A DNA stretch of 64,000 bases from Ignavibacteria bacterium (GTDB lineage Bacteria > Bacteroidota > Ignavibacteria > Tepidaquicellales > Tepidaquicellaceae), in contig JADJMZ010000004.1 of NCBI GenBank assembly GCA_016709315.1, forward strand, positions 124,001-188,000, in the 5' to 3' direction. The translations under genes and the position numbers were made by a program. Shown here one piece after another: positions 28,365 through 36,699 of this stretch; the first letter of the stretch is position 1; every line of letters begins with the position of its first letter. The notes below the pieces were generated by a model that was given only the letters and a program-made list of their open reading frames with translations, was not told the DNA's origin and searched no databases.

Positions 28365-29147
28365 TCATTGGAACATTTTTCTTATGTCTGTAATGGCCTT
28401 ATGTGAATCATCAAGATTTATGAGACCTCTTCTGGGTCTGTCCATATCTAATATGAAGAAGATAATAAAAATCGAAACAAGACAGAAACAAATTGCAATA
28501 AACCAGTCAACCTTCCCTTTTGCCTGAGATGTATATCCGTAAATAAAAGCACCTATAATTAAAGATAAAAGGAGCATATAAATTAACTCATCAGGCAGTT
28601 TATACAGTTCACCGCGCATCCTTGTATTTGCAATATCAAACACAGCATTCAGAGCCGGGATCATTTGATTACTGACAACCAAGTATTGACTATTTTTTGA
28701 AAGTTCAGTTGCTCTTTTCCATAATTTATCTGCGTATTCATCAGACATTGCAATTGATTTCTTTATCATATTTATATCCTCTCGGGCTTCAAAATATAAA
28801 ATCCTTGCTTCAAGATAATTTCTGAAATCTTCCCTGAAGAGCGATCTTATGGAATCAGGATACATATCAGATCGCAATATGGCTGTTCCGATATTATTAG
28901 CTTCTTCAACAATGTCTTTTTTCCTTGAATCAAATCTGCTTCCCGACATTCCAAAAGAAAATGCAAGCAGCAAACCCGTAACTGTATATATCCCTGTTAT
29001 TACTATTGAATTGCTCTCTTCTGAATCTCTGCTGACTTTTCTGAAAAGAGATACCTTTATTCCCAGATAAATAAAAAACATCATGAGAATAAATTGTACG
29101 CTTACAATAACAATAGTATCTGTAGAAACTAAAAAAGAGATCTCCAT
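28365..29147 (-). CDS. DUF4239 (bestrophin-like) membrane protein
   Basis: A 260-residue protein with two N-terminal helices (VQFILMMFFIYLGIKV and the ITGIYTVTGLLLAFSFGMSG region), a soluble helical middle and two C-terminal helices. The segment FFILDMDRPRRGLINLDD near the end matches the LDLDRPxxGxI signature of DUF4239 proteins, which are annotated as bestrophin-like. Function is unproven; anion conductance is only suggested by the name. Next to a SulP transporter the pairing is interesting. Confidence 0.75.
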   Translation of the reverse strand: MEISFLVSTDTIVIVSVQFILMMFFIYLGIKVSLFRKVSRDSEESNSIVITGIYTVTGLLLAFSFGMSGSRFDSRKKDIVEEANNIGTAILRSDMYPDSIRSLFREDFRNYLEARILYFEAREDINMIKKSIAMSDEYADKLWKRATELSKNSQYLVVSNQMIPALNAVFDIANTRMRGELYKLPDELIYMLLLSLIIGAFIYGYTSQAKGKVDWFIAICFCLVSIFIIFFILDMDRPRRGLINLDDSHKAITDIRKMFQ

Positions 29148-29200
29148 CTTTACGGTACTTTGTAATTAAAAATTATTTTGACTTACTGATTTATTTTTAT

Positions 29201-30055
29201 TTAGTACACATAACCAATGCTCAGGATCAGTCCGTATTGATTCAGATTAAATAAGTAACCGTCTTTATTATAATCAACACTGAGATCTTTTACTCCAAGT
29301 GATGTATTCCAGTTCGGAGCAAACTTGTAACCGAATCCTCCGAGGATCATAAATGTATATTCCGAGTTAGCTCCGAATCCTCCAAAATCACTTCTTACAT
29401 AAGCAAACCAATTTTGGGATAACAGAAATTTTGCATTGATACCGACAATAGGATCTACCCAGCTTTTGCTTGAACTTTTTACGTTTTGTGTATTATCGTT
29501 AATCAGAAGTGAGATCTCATTTTCTGTTGACCAAATTCTTGTACCGGCATATGCATCAAGTGTAATATTCTTATTGCTCATTGGAAAAGAATACGCTAAA
29601 GACAGATCTGTTATAAACTCCTTGCTTGAAGTATTTGCGCTCAGAATGCCTTTACCTTCAGGTATTGTAATATCTAATTTTTGAAGGTTGATATAAGCCA
29701 TATCGTAATACAAGCTTACTTTTTTGTATTTAAATTTCCCACCGATCATAAATGCCATCTTAAGATTTTTCACGGCATCGGAAAAGCTCTTATTGAATTC
29801 ATAAGATTTCGGATATCCTGACGGAGAGGTGGGAATACCGATTGTTCCACCGGCTGCTATTGTCCATAAATAAGGATTTACTGTGAATGAAAAATCTTTT
29901 GGCTTTGGTACTTTTTTATCATTTGAAATGCCGGAAGAAAGAATGCTGTTTAATTTTGTGAGATTGTTAATTACAGGAAGTTCAGGACATTTATCTCCTG
30001 AAATTGCATTTACGGAAAATGATAATACAAATAAGATTGTAAGAATGCTTTTCAT
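29201..30055 (-). CDS. Outer-membrane beta-barrel-like protein
   Basis: A 284-residue product with a signal peptide (MKSILTILFVLSFSVNAISG). It has strand-like alternation such as FSFTVNPYLWTIAAGGTIGI and KYKKVSLYYDMAYINLQK, ending GLILSIGYVY with a terminal aromatic. The Gly- and Tyr-rich pattern resembles OmpW/OmpA-like small barrels, but no family is certain. It is the first gene upstream of the DUF4239-like gene, with a 53-bp gap. Confidence 0.65.
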   Translation of the reverse strand: MKSILTILFVLSFSVNAISGDKCPELPVINNLTKLNSILSSGISNDKKVPKPKDFSFTVNPYLWTIAAGGTIGIPTSPSGYPKSYEFNKSFSDAVKNLKMAFMIGGKFKYKKVSLYYDMAYINLQKLDITIPEGKGILSANTSSKEFITDLSLAYSFPMSNKNITLDAYAGTRIWSTENEISLLINDNTQNVKSSSKSWVDPIVGINAKFLLSQNWFAYVRSDFGGFGANSEYTFMILGGFGYKFAPNWNTSLGVKDLSVDYNKDGYLFNLNQYGLILSIGYVY

Positions 30056-30302
30056 AATGTTTTAATTATTAATTTTATAATAATGGTTGTAGTTTTGATA
30101 AAATTAAATCTTTATATAAAAAACTGAGTGATGTAAAATTAACGTGAATGCTTTCAAAAGTAAATTCATATCTAAAATTGAAAGAGATGTTAGTTAACAT
30201 TTGTACAAAACGTTTACTTAAAAATTATTTAATAATTTTGAAATTGTATAGAACTGAAAATTTGTATTGAAAAAATAATTTTCTGATTTCAAAAAACTCT
30301 TG

Positions 30303-30689
30303 TTACTTTTTCTTAAACAAAGAGATAATTCTGTTTACTATTCCTCTGAAAATAATATAAGGAATAAAAGCTAGTATGATTGCCGTAATTACAGCTTCGA
30401 AAGGGTAAACTGTTTTCAGAATAATTATCTGAGCAATTATATCAAGAAGCAAAGCAATGACAAATAATTTTCCAACATCCTTCCACCCCTCTTTCAGCAA
30501 ATCTTTTCTTTCGCCTTTCCCTTTTATTAATCCCCAGAAATATGGAACCTCACCGGACTTTGAATCTCTTAACCCTGCTTTGACTGCAAAGATCAGAGAA
30601 ACAATCGGCTGAAGAATGAACCTGAATTTCATAGGTCCTTCAGTCTTTAATCCCAGATTATCAAAAATTCTTGTTATCAGATCTTCCAT
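30303..30689 (-). CDS. Small membrane protein, unknown
   Basis: The 128-residue protein has a hydrophilic N-terminus, one helix around FRFILQPIVSLIFAVKAGLR and two near the C-terminus (LFVIALLLDIIAQIIILKTV; VITAIILAFIPYIIFRG), ending in a basic tail KKK. The segment GEVPYFWGLIKGKGERKDLL lies between. I do not recognise the family with certainty. It stands between beta-barrel genes in the island. Confidence 0.55.
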   Translation of the reverse strand: MEDLITRIFDNLGLKTEGPMKFRFILQPIVSLIFAVKAGLRDSKSGEVPYFWGLIKGKGERKDLLKEGWKDVGKLFVIALLLDIIAQIIILKTVYPFEAVITAIILAFIPYIIFRGIVNRIISLFKKK

Positions 30690-30735
30690 AGTATTTATTT
30701 AACTTCTAATTGTTAGATTTAAAACTATTTATATT

Positions 30736-30799
30736 CTTTCAACTTTTAACTTTCAACTTTTAACTTTCAACTTTCAACTTTCAACTTTTAACTTTTAAC
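30736..30799. repeat. Heptanucleotide satellite CTTTYAA
   Basis: Nine uninterrupted 7-bp units of CTTTCAA or CTTTTAA end 10 bp from the stop codon of the minus-strand gene at 30809. The same unit recurs at 51601-51697, again just after a stop. Confidence 0.85.
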
Positions 30800-30808
30800 T
30801 ACCTGTTT

Positions 30809-31615
30809 CTATTTTTTCGGAAAGACCAAAGTTACCACGACCCTTGCACCCCATTCAGGTTTATTTACACTCTCATTAGAATAGAAGTATAAAGGCGAGA
30901 GGTTAAGACTTGCAATCTGCTTTCCGTCTAATTTAAAAACCTGACTCAGATTTAACGCAACTAAACCGGAAGTAAGCATCTTTCTCCTCCAGTCATATGA
31001 GTTTTCAGAAGAAACCCCGATTCCCATTCCACCCTTTGTGTTATATGTTACAAATGGCTGAACATACAGAGCGGTTATCTCAGATCTGTATTCAGCTCCG
31101 GCAACTGACCAAAGATTATTAGCCAAAGCTCCAATTGTCCATGAACCGGGCTGACCGAGTACAACCATTGTCGGTCCGAATAATAATTTCTTCGTGCCGA
31201 GCATAGAATCCGTTGCTGTCGGAAAAGACAAAGCCGGACCAATACCCCATATTATTTTACTTTTTGAAGGAGATAAGAATGCTGAATACAGAATGTCTCC
31301 CAATCCGTTTTGCCTTGAAGTACCAGTCACATGATTTTGAAAAATCACAGGGAAAATTGCCCTGTTTATAAGATTAATACTTTTACTGAGTGAAACCGGT
31401 ATCACGGGCTGAAAGTTGAGAAGATATTTGTATCCTTTTTCAGGTCCGATACCAAGCTGAAAATTATTCTGAAAAGGCACACTGTACATACTGGCAACGG
31501 GATTTGAAAGTGCCTTGGCTACGTTTTCAGCATCCTGCTGAGAATATATATTTGAATAGCTGATAAATGATAAGACTAATATTGCTTTAAAAAATTGAGA
31601 ATGAATTTTATTCAT
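30809..31615 (-). CDS. Exported porin-like transporter protein (neuromedin U-like annotation group)
   Basis: A 268-residue protein with a signal peptide (KAILVLSFISYSNIYSQ). QDAENVAKALSNPVASMYSV is followed by PFQNNFQLGIGPEKGYKYLL, a pattern that in bacteria is often labelled neuromedin U or transporter-like outer-membrane protein. Strand-like segments continue to LNLSPLYFYSNESV and the terminal VVVTLVFPKK. Probable outer-membrane barrel. It starts 34 bp after the HdeD terminator. Substrate unknown. Confidence 0.7.
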   Translation of the reverse strand: MNKIHSQFFKAILVLSFISYSNIYSQQDAENVAKALSNPVASMYSVPFQNNFQLGIGPEKGYKYLLNFQPVIPVSLSKSINLINRAIFPVIFQNHVTGTSRQNGLGDILYSAFLSPSKSKIIWGIGPALSFPTATDSMLGTKKLLFGPTMVVLGQPGSWTIGALANNLWSVAGAEYRSEITALYVQPFVTYNTKGGMGIGVSSENSYDWRRKMLTSGLVALNLSQVFKLDGKQIASLNLSPLYFYSNESVNKPEWGARVVVTLVFPKK

Positions 31616-31639
31616 ACAGTTTAATTTAGATTCTAAAAA

Positions 31640-31667
31640 TAACTAAAGAGTCCCGGATAACCGGGAC
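31640..31667 (-). terminator. Intrinsic terminator downstream of the HdeD-like gene
   Basis: GTCCCGG (31650-31656) pairs with CCGGGAC (31661-31667) across a 4-nt loop and is followed on the minus strand by TCTTTAGTTATTTTT. It separates the HdeD-like gene from the downstream porin-like gene. Confidence 0.75.
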
Positions 31668-31712
31668 CCATTAAACATAATCAATTAGTTTTTAAAAAAG
31701 TAACTTTGAAAT

Positions 31713-32273
31713 TTAAATCCTTGATTTTAAATCGTCAATTTTTTTCTCCACTTTACTCACAATCATTTTCTTTGCAAATGAAAGAATTATTAAAGCAATT
31801 CCGGACAGGATAACCTGAAATCCGAGTATAGTCGCAACTCCGGCTGCACCGCTGCCCATATTTGTTATCATCATAATTCCTGCAATCAGAGATAATATAC
31901 CGACGATAACCAGAAACCAGCCCATTGAATTTTCTTTCTTTACTTTCCATCCTGACGATAAGAGACTGAATCCTGTGACTAGTATCCATATTCCGAATAT
32001 AACTGTTACTGCTTTCATTGCAGCAAGCAAATTCCCGAGAATTATCAAACCAAAGACAACACTTAACAAACTCCAGATAAGCGCTCCGGTATCACGGTGT
32101 TCTTTACCGGCAAAGATCCATCCGAATATTCCTAATATTCCAGTGAAAAGAATCAGAATACCGATCCATAAAGATATTCCGGCAAGCATTTCCACCGGGT
32201 TATTCAAAATATAAATTCCGAGAATTAACATGATAATTCCCTGAATCAATAAAACCCACCATTTTTTAAACAT
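31713..32273 (-). CDS. HdeD/DUF308-family membrane protein
   Basis: A 186-residue protein made of six membrane helices in three hairpins: WWVLLIQGIIMLILGIYIL, GISLWIGILILFTGILGIFG, ALIWSLLSVVFGLIILG, VIFGIWILVTGFSLLSSG, LVIVGILSLIAGIMMI and GFQVILSGIALIILSF. This is the pattern of HdeD, linked to acid resistance in Escherichia coli. A Lys-rich C-terminal tail follows. Its own terminator lies downstream. The biochemical function of the family is unknown. Confidence 0.88.
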   Translation of the reverse strand: MFKKWWVLLIQGIIMLILGIYILNNPVEMLAGISLWIGILILFTGILGIFGWIFAGKEHRDTGALIWSLLSVVFGLIILGNLLAAMKAVTVIFGIWILVTGFSLLSSGWKVKKENSMGWFLVIVGILSLIAGIMMITNMGSGAAGVATILGFQVILSGIALIILSFAKKMIVSKVEKKIDDLKSRI

Positions 32274-32309
32274 AGAGTTAGTATTTAATTTTAGAAATAA
32301 TTGTTTTGG

Positions 32310-32996
32310 TTATCTTCTTACTCTTGAACCTGATCCGCCAAACGAAAATACAAGAGCGCCTCCTAAACCGAACTGATACATTGAAGACTCAGTATTAAAA
32401 CCTGCGCCTGTTCCGCCTGTTCCAAGATACAATCCGCCGTTAACTGACTGAACTGCTGATAATAATTGTGCATGCAGCTTCAGCCCTACGCTTTTTGAAG
32501 CGTTAATAAAAACACCGGCTCTAGCGCCCCATGCAAATTTAGTAGCAGAAGCATCTGATCCGGGAAGAGGATCTTTATTGTTAATTATTGCCATTCCAAG
32601 CATTAATCCTCCGTAAAGAGAAACTGTTTTTGATTGAAGTGGAAGGTATTTATTGCCGGCAAGCATTATAAAATTCAGACCGACACCAAAAGTTCTGAGT
32701 GAATCATCATTTAAGATACTATTTGTAGAATAATCAACCGGAAAATCTGTGTCTTCTCTGAAGTATGCAAGTTCAACTCCGTATGTCGGTCTTACAATAA
32801 ACTCAAGCCCTGCACCCCATTGGTATCCGGCTTTTATGGTTCCTTTGAAATAATTGTTGTTGTTTCCGAGAGCTTCAATCCCATCATCAAAATTATATCC
32901 CGAGTAAAGATTAAGTCTGACATTTTGGGCATTTGAAGAATTTGAAATTACAAAAAAAGATATTAACAGCAAAGTAAAGATGTAAGTTTTTTTCAT
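32310..32996 (-). CDS. Outer-membrane beta-barrel protein, OmpA-like barrel
   Basis: A 228-residue product with a signal peptide (FTLLLISFFVISNSSNAQN). It then has RLNLYSGYNFDDGIEALGNN, GYQWGAGLEFIVRPTYGVEL, and a terminal FGLGGALVFSFGGSGSRVRR. The Gly-rich alternation is typical of a small barrel. The basic C-terminus is slightly unusual. It is 36 bp upstream of the HdeD-like gene. Confidence 0.7.
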   Translation of the reverse strand: MKKTYIFTLLLISFFVISNSSNAQNVRLNLYSGYNFDDGIEALGNNNNYFKGTIKAGYQWGAGLEFIVRPTYGVELAYFREDTDFPVDYSTNSILNDDSLRTFGVGLNFIMLAGNKYLPLQSKTVSLYGGLMLGMAIINNKDPLPGSDASATKFAWGARAGVFINASKSVGLKLHAQLLSAVQSVNGGLYLGTGGTGAGFNTESSMYQFGLGGALVFSFGGSGSRVRR

Positions 32997-33104
32997 TTTT
33001 TAGTTTTAGGTTTATTAATGAGTTATTTGTATTGCAAATGTTTCTGAATATTCTTTTATGTATTTACATTTCCAGTATAACAGTTATTATAAAATATTTA
33101 AAAA

Positions 33105-33482
33105 TCATTCCTTACTTTCCTGTGTAACATTTTCATTTTTAGCTGATTGCCACGGCCATCGTTCTTCCGCTTCTACAATTAATGACCAGCTTAAAAAAGT
33201 TCTGATAAGTACAAGCAAACCAAGTATAAGAACTCCCTGCAAAGTAGGTTCAATGGTAACAGTGCGTATTATATCTGCAGCAACAAGGAATTCCAGTCCC
33301 GCCTGCAAGGCCTTTCCGATTTTGTTTTTGTATTCTTTGAAAAATTCCGGATCTTTGGAGTTAAGTTTAAATAAAGCTTTGGTAAGGTTTACAAGAATTG
33401 AACCGGCAATCACAATTACCGCAATAATTTCTATTGCTGATGCAATCACCTCTATAATGTCATGCATAATATGTATTTCCAA
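33105..33482 (-). CDS. DUF1622-family membrane protein
   Basis: A 125-residue protein with three helices: IIEVIASAIEIIAVIVIAGS, then LQAGLEFLVAADIIRTVTIE, then GVLILGLLVLIRTFLSWSLI, with an EAEERWPW motif after the last. This is the DUF1622 pattern, whose function is unknown. A start at the internal Met (MHDIIEV, 33467) is equally possible. First gene upstream of the OmpA-like barrel gene. Confidence 0.85.
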   Translation of the reverse strand: MEIHIMHDIIEVIASAIEIIAVIVIAGSILVNLTKALFKLNSKDPEFFKEYKNKIGKALQAGLEFLVAADIIRTVTIEPTLQGVLILGLLVLIRTFLSWSLIVEAEERWPWQSAKNENVTQESKE

Positions 33483-33591
33483 TCACTTTTTGATTATTGA
33501 AAATATTATTGGTGATGAATATGCGGGATGTTTTTTATTAATTATTTTCATACAAATATTGCTATTATTGAAATTAGTTACAATTCATTTA

Positions 33592-33848
33592 GGCAATTGG
33601 CAATAGGCAATTGGCAATAGGCAATTGGCAATTGGCAATGGCCAATAAAAATAAATCTAAAATCAAAGATCCAAAATCTAAAATCATTTAATTCCAAATA
33701 ACCCTACTATAACTCCCTTCCCAAGCGGGGCTTGGGAAGGAGTTTGTTCAATAGGCAATAGGCAATAGGCAAAAAAACTAAATCCAAAATCAAAAATCCA
33801 AAATCAAAAATCATTTAATTCCAAATTCGAAATCCCAAATTCCAAATG
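33592..33848. repeat. Heptanucleotide satellites GGCAATW and AAATCMA
   Basis: Seven consecutive GGCAATT/GGCAATA units fill 33592-33640, followed by AAATCTA/AAATCAA units to about 33690. A second set (GGCAATA, then AAATCCA/AAATCAA) fills about 33750-33848. All stay in a 7-bp period. The array ends 4 bp from the stop codon of sulfatase 1. Confidence 0.8.
33711..33744 (-). terminator. Strong hairpin downstream of sulfatase 1
   Basis: AACTCCCTTCCCAAG (33711-33725) pairs with CTTGGGAAGGAGTT (33731-33744), with one bulged C and a CGGGG loop. There is no T-tract on the minus strand, so it may be a transcript-end hairpin or a repeat rather than a true intrinsic terminator. It lies 108 bp beyond the sulfatase 1 stop. 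Confidence 0.4.
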
Positions 33849-33851
33849 CTC

Positions 33852-36206
33852 TTATTGTCTTGCCATTATACTTCTCATTGCAGCTTCATCATCTTTGATC
33901 AGATCACCGCTTACATCCACTGTTACAGTATATAATTTTCCTGTGAACTCATACGGCGGTTTGTAATCTGGTATGGTCGGCGAACCCGGGTCACATCCAA
34001 CTGAAGCTCCGGCACCAAGTCCCATTGACAGAGGCATAGTATATGGAATTTCAGCCTGACCGACAAGTTTGTCATCAATATAAAGCTGTGCAGTTCCACC
34101 GCAACCTTTTCCATTCATCGGATCCGGCTTGCCCTTTGCTTCAAATTCAAATCTTAATTTATGTCTGCCTTCCGGTACATTGTCTTTGGATATAACTCTG
34201 AAATATTCGGATGCAACATAATTGTATGCATACTGAAGTTTATTGTCCGACATATAAAAAGTTAATCCTCCGTCATTTCCGCCCATGCAGTAAATTACGC
34301 CTTCTGCTCCGCCTTTGGGAATTTCTACATCTGCAGTTATACTGAATGAACGGTTCATTACATTTACTGCAGCATTAACAGGAATTACCTGTGTTCCGGG
34401 ATAATAAGTATATGATTTTCTTTGTCCTGCGATCTGCGGTCTTTCATCACCAAATCTTAGCGGTCCGCGTCCGTCAACAGGCAGTACATTATACTTGCCG
34501 GCTTCTACATACCACTGCGCTATCATCTCGATCAGTTTTGGTTTATTCTCTTTTGCTAAGTTGTGATTTTCTGCGAAGTCTTCTTCAATATGATAAAGCT
34601 CCCAGTTGTTTGCGTCAAGTTCAGTCAGCTTTGCTGCGTCAATCGGCATTCCAAATCCCATTCCTGCTTCTGCAAAAGATGTCCCCGGCCACGGACAAAC
34701 AGCTCTCCAGCCGTTATGATAAATTGACCTGTGTCCCATCATTTCAAAATACTGAACTTCATGCTTGCTCTTTGCTTTGCCGTCATTAAATGCATGTGCA
34801 AAACTTTGGCCTTCAATAGGAGACTGTGTAGTTCCTTTTATAACTGCCGGAGGTTCAATCCCAAGCGCTTCAAGAACAGTAGGAACCATGTCAATTGCAT
34901 GAGCATATTGAGTTCGCACCTCTCCTTTTGATTTAATTCCTTTTGGCCAGTGAACAATAAACGGATCACTTATACCGCCTCTGTATGTTTCTCTTTTCCA
35001 TCTTCTAAAAGGAGTATTGCCTGCGAATGTCCATCCCCATGGGTAATGATTAAAGAATTTCGGTCCGCCGATTTCATCTATTGCAGCGAGATTCTGCTGC
35101 AGGTCATCCTGAATATTGTTGAAGAATTTATTTTCATTAACTGAACCTGTTGGTCCGCCTTCAGCACTTGCTCCGTTATCTGATATAAACATTATCAATG
35201 TATTATCCCATTGACCTATGTCTTTTAAAAACTGAAACAGTCTGCCGTAATGATAATCAGTGTGTTCAAGAAATCCTGCAAAGACTTCCATCATTCTTGC
35301 ATAAAGTTTTTTCTCTTCAGCGGAAAGTTTATTCCAGTCCTGAACGTCCGGATCATGTCTTGAAAGTTCAGCGTCTTTTGGAATGATTCCGAGTTTCTTC
35401 TGATTGGCAAATACTTTCTCACGGTACGCATCCCATCCGTCATCAAATGCTCCTTTATATTTATCTGCCCATTCTTTCGGGACGTGATGAGGGGCATGCT
35501 GCGCACCGGGACAGAAATACATGAAGAATGGTTTATCCGGAGCAATCTGTTTTGAATCTGCAATAAATGATTTTGCTTTGTCAACAAGATCTTCCGTCAG
35601 ATGATAACCTTCTTCAGGAGTTTTCGGTGGTTCGACCTGATGATTGTCATAAACTAATTCAGGATAATACTGATGTGTATCGCCTCCCAGGAATCCGTAA
35701 TATCTCTCAAATCCTCTTCCAAGCGGCCAACGGTCATAAGGTCCTGCGGCAGAGTTTTGCTCAGCAGGTGTCAGATGCCATTTTCCCAAAGCATAAGTGT
35801 TATATCCTTTCTGTAAAAGCATTTCAGAAAGAAATCCGTTTTCAAAAGGAATGCTGCCGTTGCCTCCGGGATATCCTGTAGATCCTTCTGTTATACAGGA
35901 CATTGCATTTGAGTGATGATTTCTACCTGTAAGTATGCATGATCGTGTCGGTGAACACAAAGCTGTAGTATGCATGCTGTTAAATAGCAATCCCTCTTTT
36001 GCAAGTGCATCTATATTAGGAGTTCTGATAGGACTGCCGTAACATCCCATCTGACCAAATCCTGTGTCATCCTGAACTATAAATAAAACATTTGGCGAAC
36101 CTTCTTTTGCCCTGTTTGGTTCGGGCCATGCCGGCGTGGACTGATCAAACGTCCTTCCGATAACACCGGAAAAAGCAGCACCCGGTTTGTATTCTTTAAG
36201 AGCCAT
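33852..36206 (-). CDS. Arylsulfatase 1, signal-less, with C-terminal beta-sandwich-like domain
   Basis: A 784-residue S1-type sulfatase that hydrolyses sulfate esters. The metal-binding Asp pair is in VLFIVQDDTGFG (residues 46-47). The maturation motif LCSPTRSCILTGR has Cys84, which becomes formylglycine. DNGASAEGGPTG carries further metal ligands and KWHLTP the sulfate-binding Lys/His. Residues beyond about 600 form an added domain (SITADVEIPKGGAEGVIYCM onward) resembling a lectin-like sandwich and ending RSIMARQ. No signal peptide, unlike most polysaccharide sulfatases of this phylum. AGAAAGGA precedes the ATG, an unusually clear ribosome-binding site. Length fits the AtsA-like long class. 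Confidence 0.93.
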   Translation of the reverse strand: MALKEYKPGAAFSGVIGRTFDQSTPAWPEPNRAKEGSPNVLFIVQDDTGFGQMGCYGSPIRTPNIDALAKEGLLFNSMHTTALCSPTRSCILTGRNHHSNAMSCITEGSTGYPGGNGSIPFENGFLSEMLLQKGYNTYALGKWHLTPAEQNSAAGPYDRWPLGRGFERYYGFLGGDTHQYYPELVYDNHQVEPPKTPEEGYHLTEDLVDKAKSFIADSKQIAPDKPFFMYFCPGAQHAPHHVPKEWADKYKGAFDDGWDAYREKVFANQKKLGIIPKDAELSRHDPDVQDWNKLSAEEKKLYARMMEVFAGFLEHTDYHYGRLFQFLKDIGQWDNTLIMFISDNGASAEGGPTGSVNENKFFNNIQDDLQQNLAAIDEIGGPKFFNHYPWGWTFAGNTPFRRWKRETYRGGISDPFIVHWPKGIKSKGEVRTQYAHAIDMVPTVLEALGIEPPAVIKGTTQSPIEGQSFAHAFNDGKAKSKHEVQYFEMMGHRSIYHNGWRAVCPWPGTSFAEAGMGFGMPIDAAKLTELDANNWELYHIEEDFAENHNLAKENKPKLIEMIAQWYVEAGKYNVLPVDGRGPLRFGDERPQIAGQRKSYTYYPGTQVIPVNAAVNVMNRSFSITADVEIPKGGAEGVIYCMGGNDGGLTFYMSDNKLQYAYNYVASEYFRVISKDNVPEGRHKLRFEFEAKGKPDPMNGKGCGGTAQLYIDDKLVGQAEIPYTMPLSMGLGAGASVGCDPGSPTIPDYKPPYEFTGKLYTVTVDVSGDLIKDDEAAMRSIMARQ

Positions 36207-36699
36207 AATTTAAATCCTTTCTAAATTAATTTATGATTTTTTATTAATGAATTATATATCAGTCTTAACAAATCAGACTGAAAGTTATTAACTACTGTAC
36301 TACTTATTTTTTATATGTTGTAATTTATGCAAAGTACATTTTAATATCTGTACACTTTTTTCCTCTGTATTTAATTTTTTTTACCGGACTTAACATAACT
36401 GAAATGTTTCGGTTCCGTGATTCTTAGCTCTTTCGGATTACATACATGTCAGGAAAAGTACGTGTCACACTCATAAATTTAACAGAGCTAATCATTCCGG
36501 GACCGGGATATCTGTCCAACCTTATAAAATTTTTTTCAAAATAATAAAATTTGAATCTATCTTAAACATTCTATCGGAAATAATTCGGGAAAAATTATGT
36601 GAGTTGTGAACTGACGTTTTTAAATAACTTTAATTAATAATCTGATTTTTACATTATTTATTTAATAACATTTATTTAAAAAACAATCATTGTGAACCT
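36207..36699. other. Intergenic region between divergent genes
   Basis: 493 bp between divergent sulfatase 1 (minus) and the 502-residue unknown gene (plus). It is AT-rich, with no ORF or repeat that I can support. It should hold both promoters; I could not place them. Confidence 0.4.

Noticed and set aside
33711..33744. Attachment site or IS end
   Set aside because: The hairpin is isolated, with no flanking duplication and no transposase or integrase nearby.
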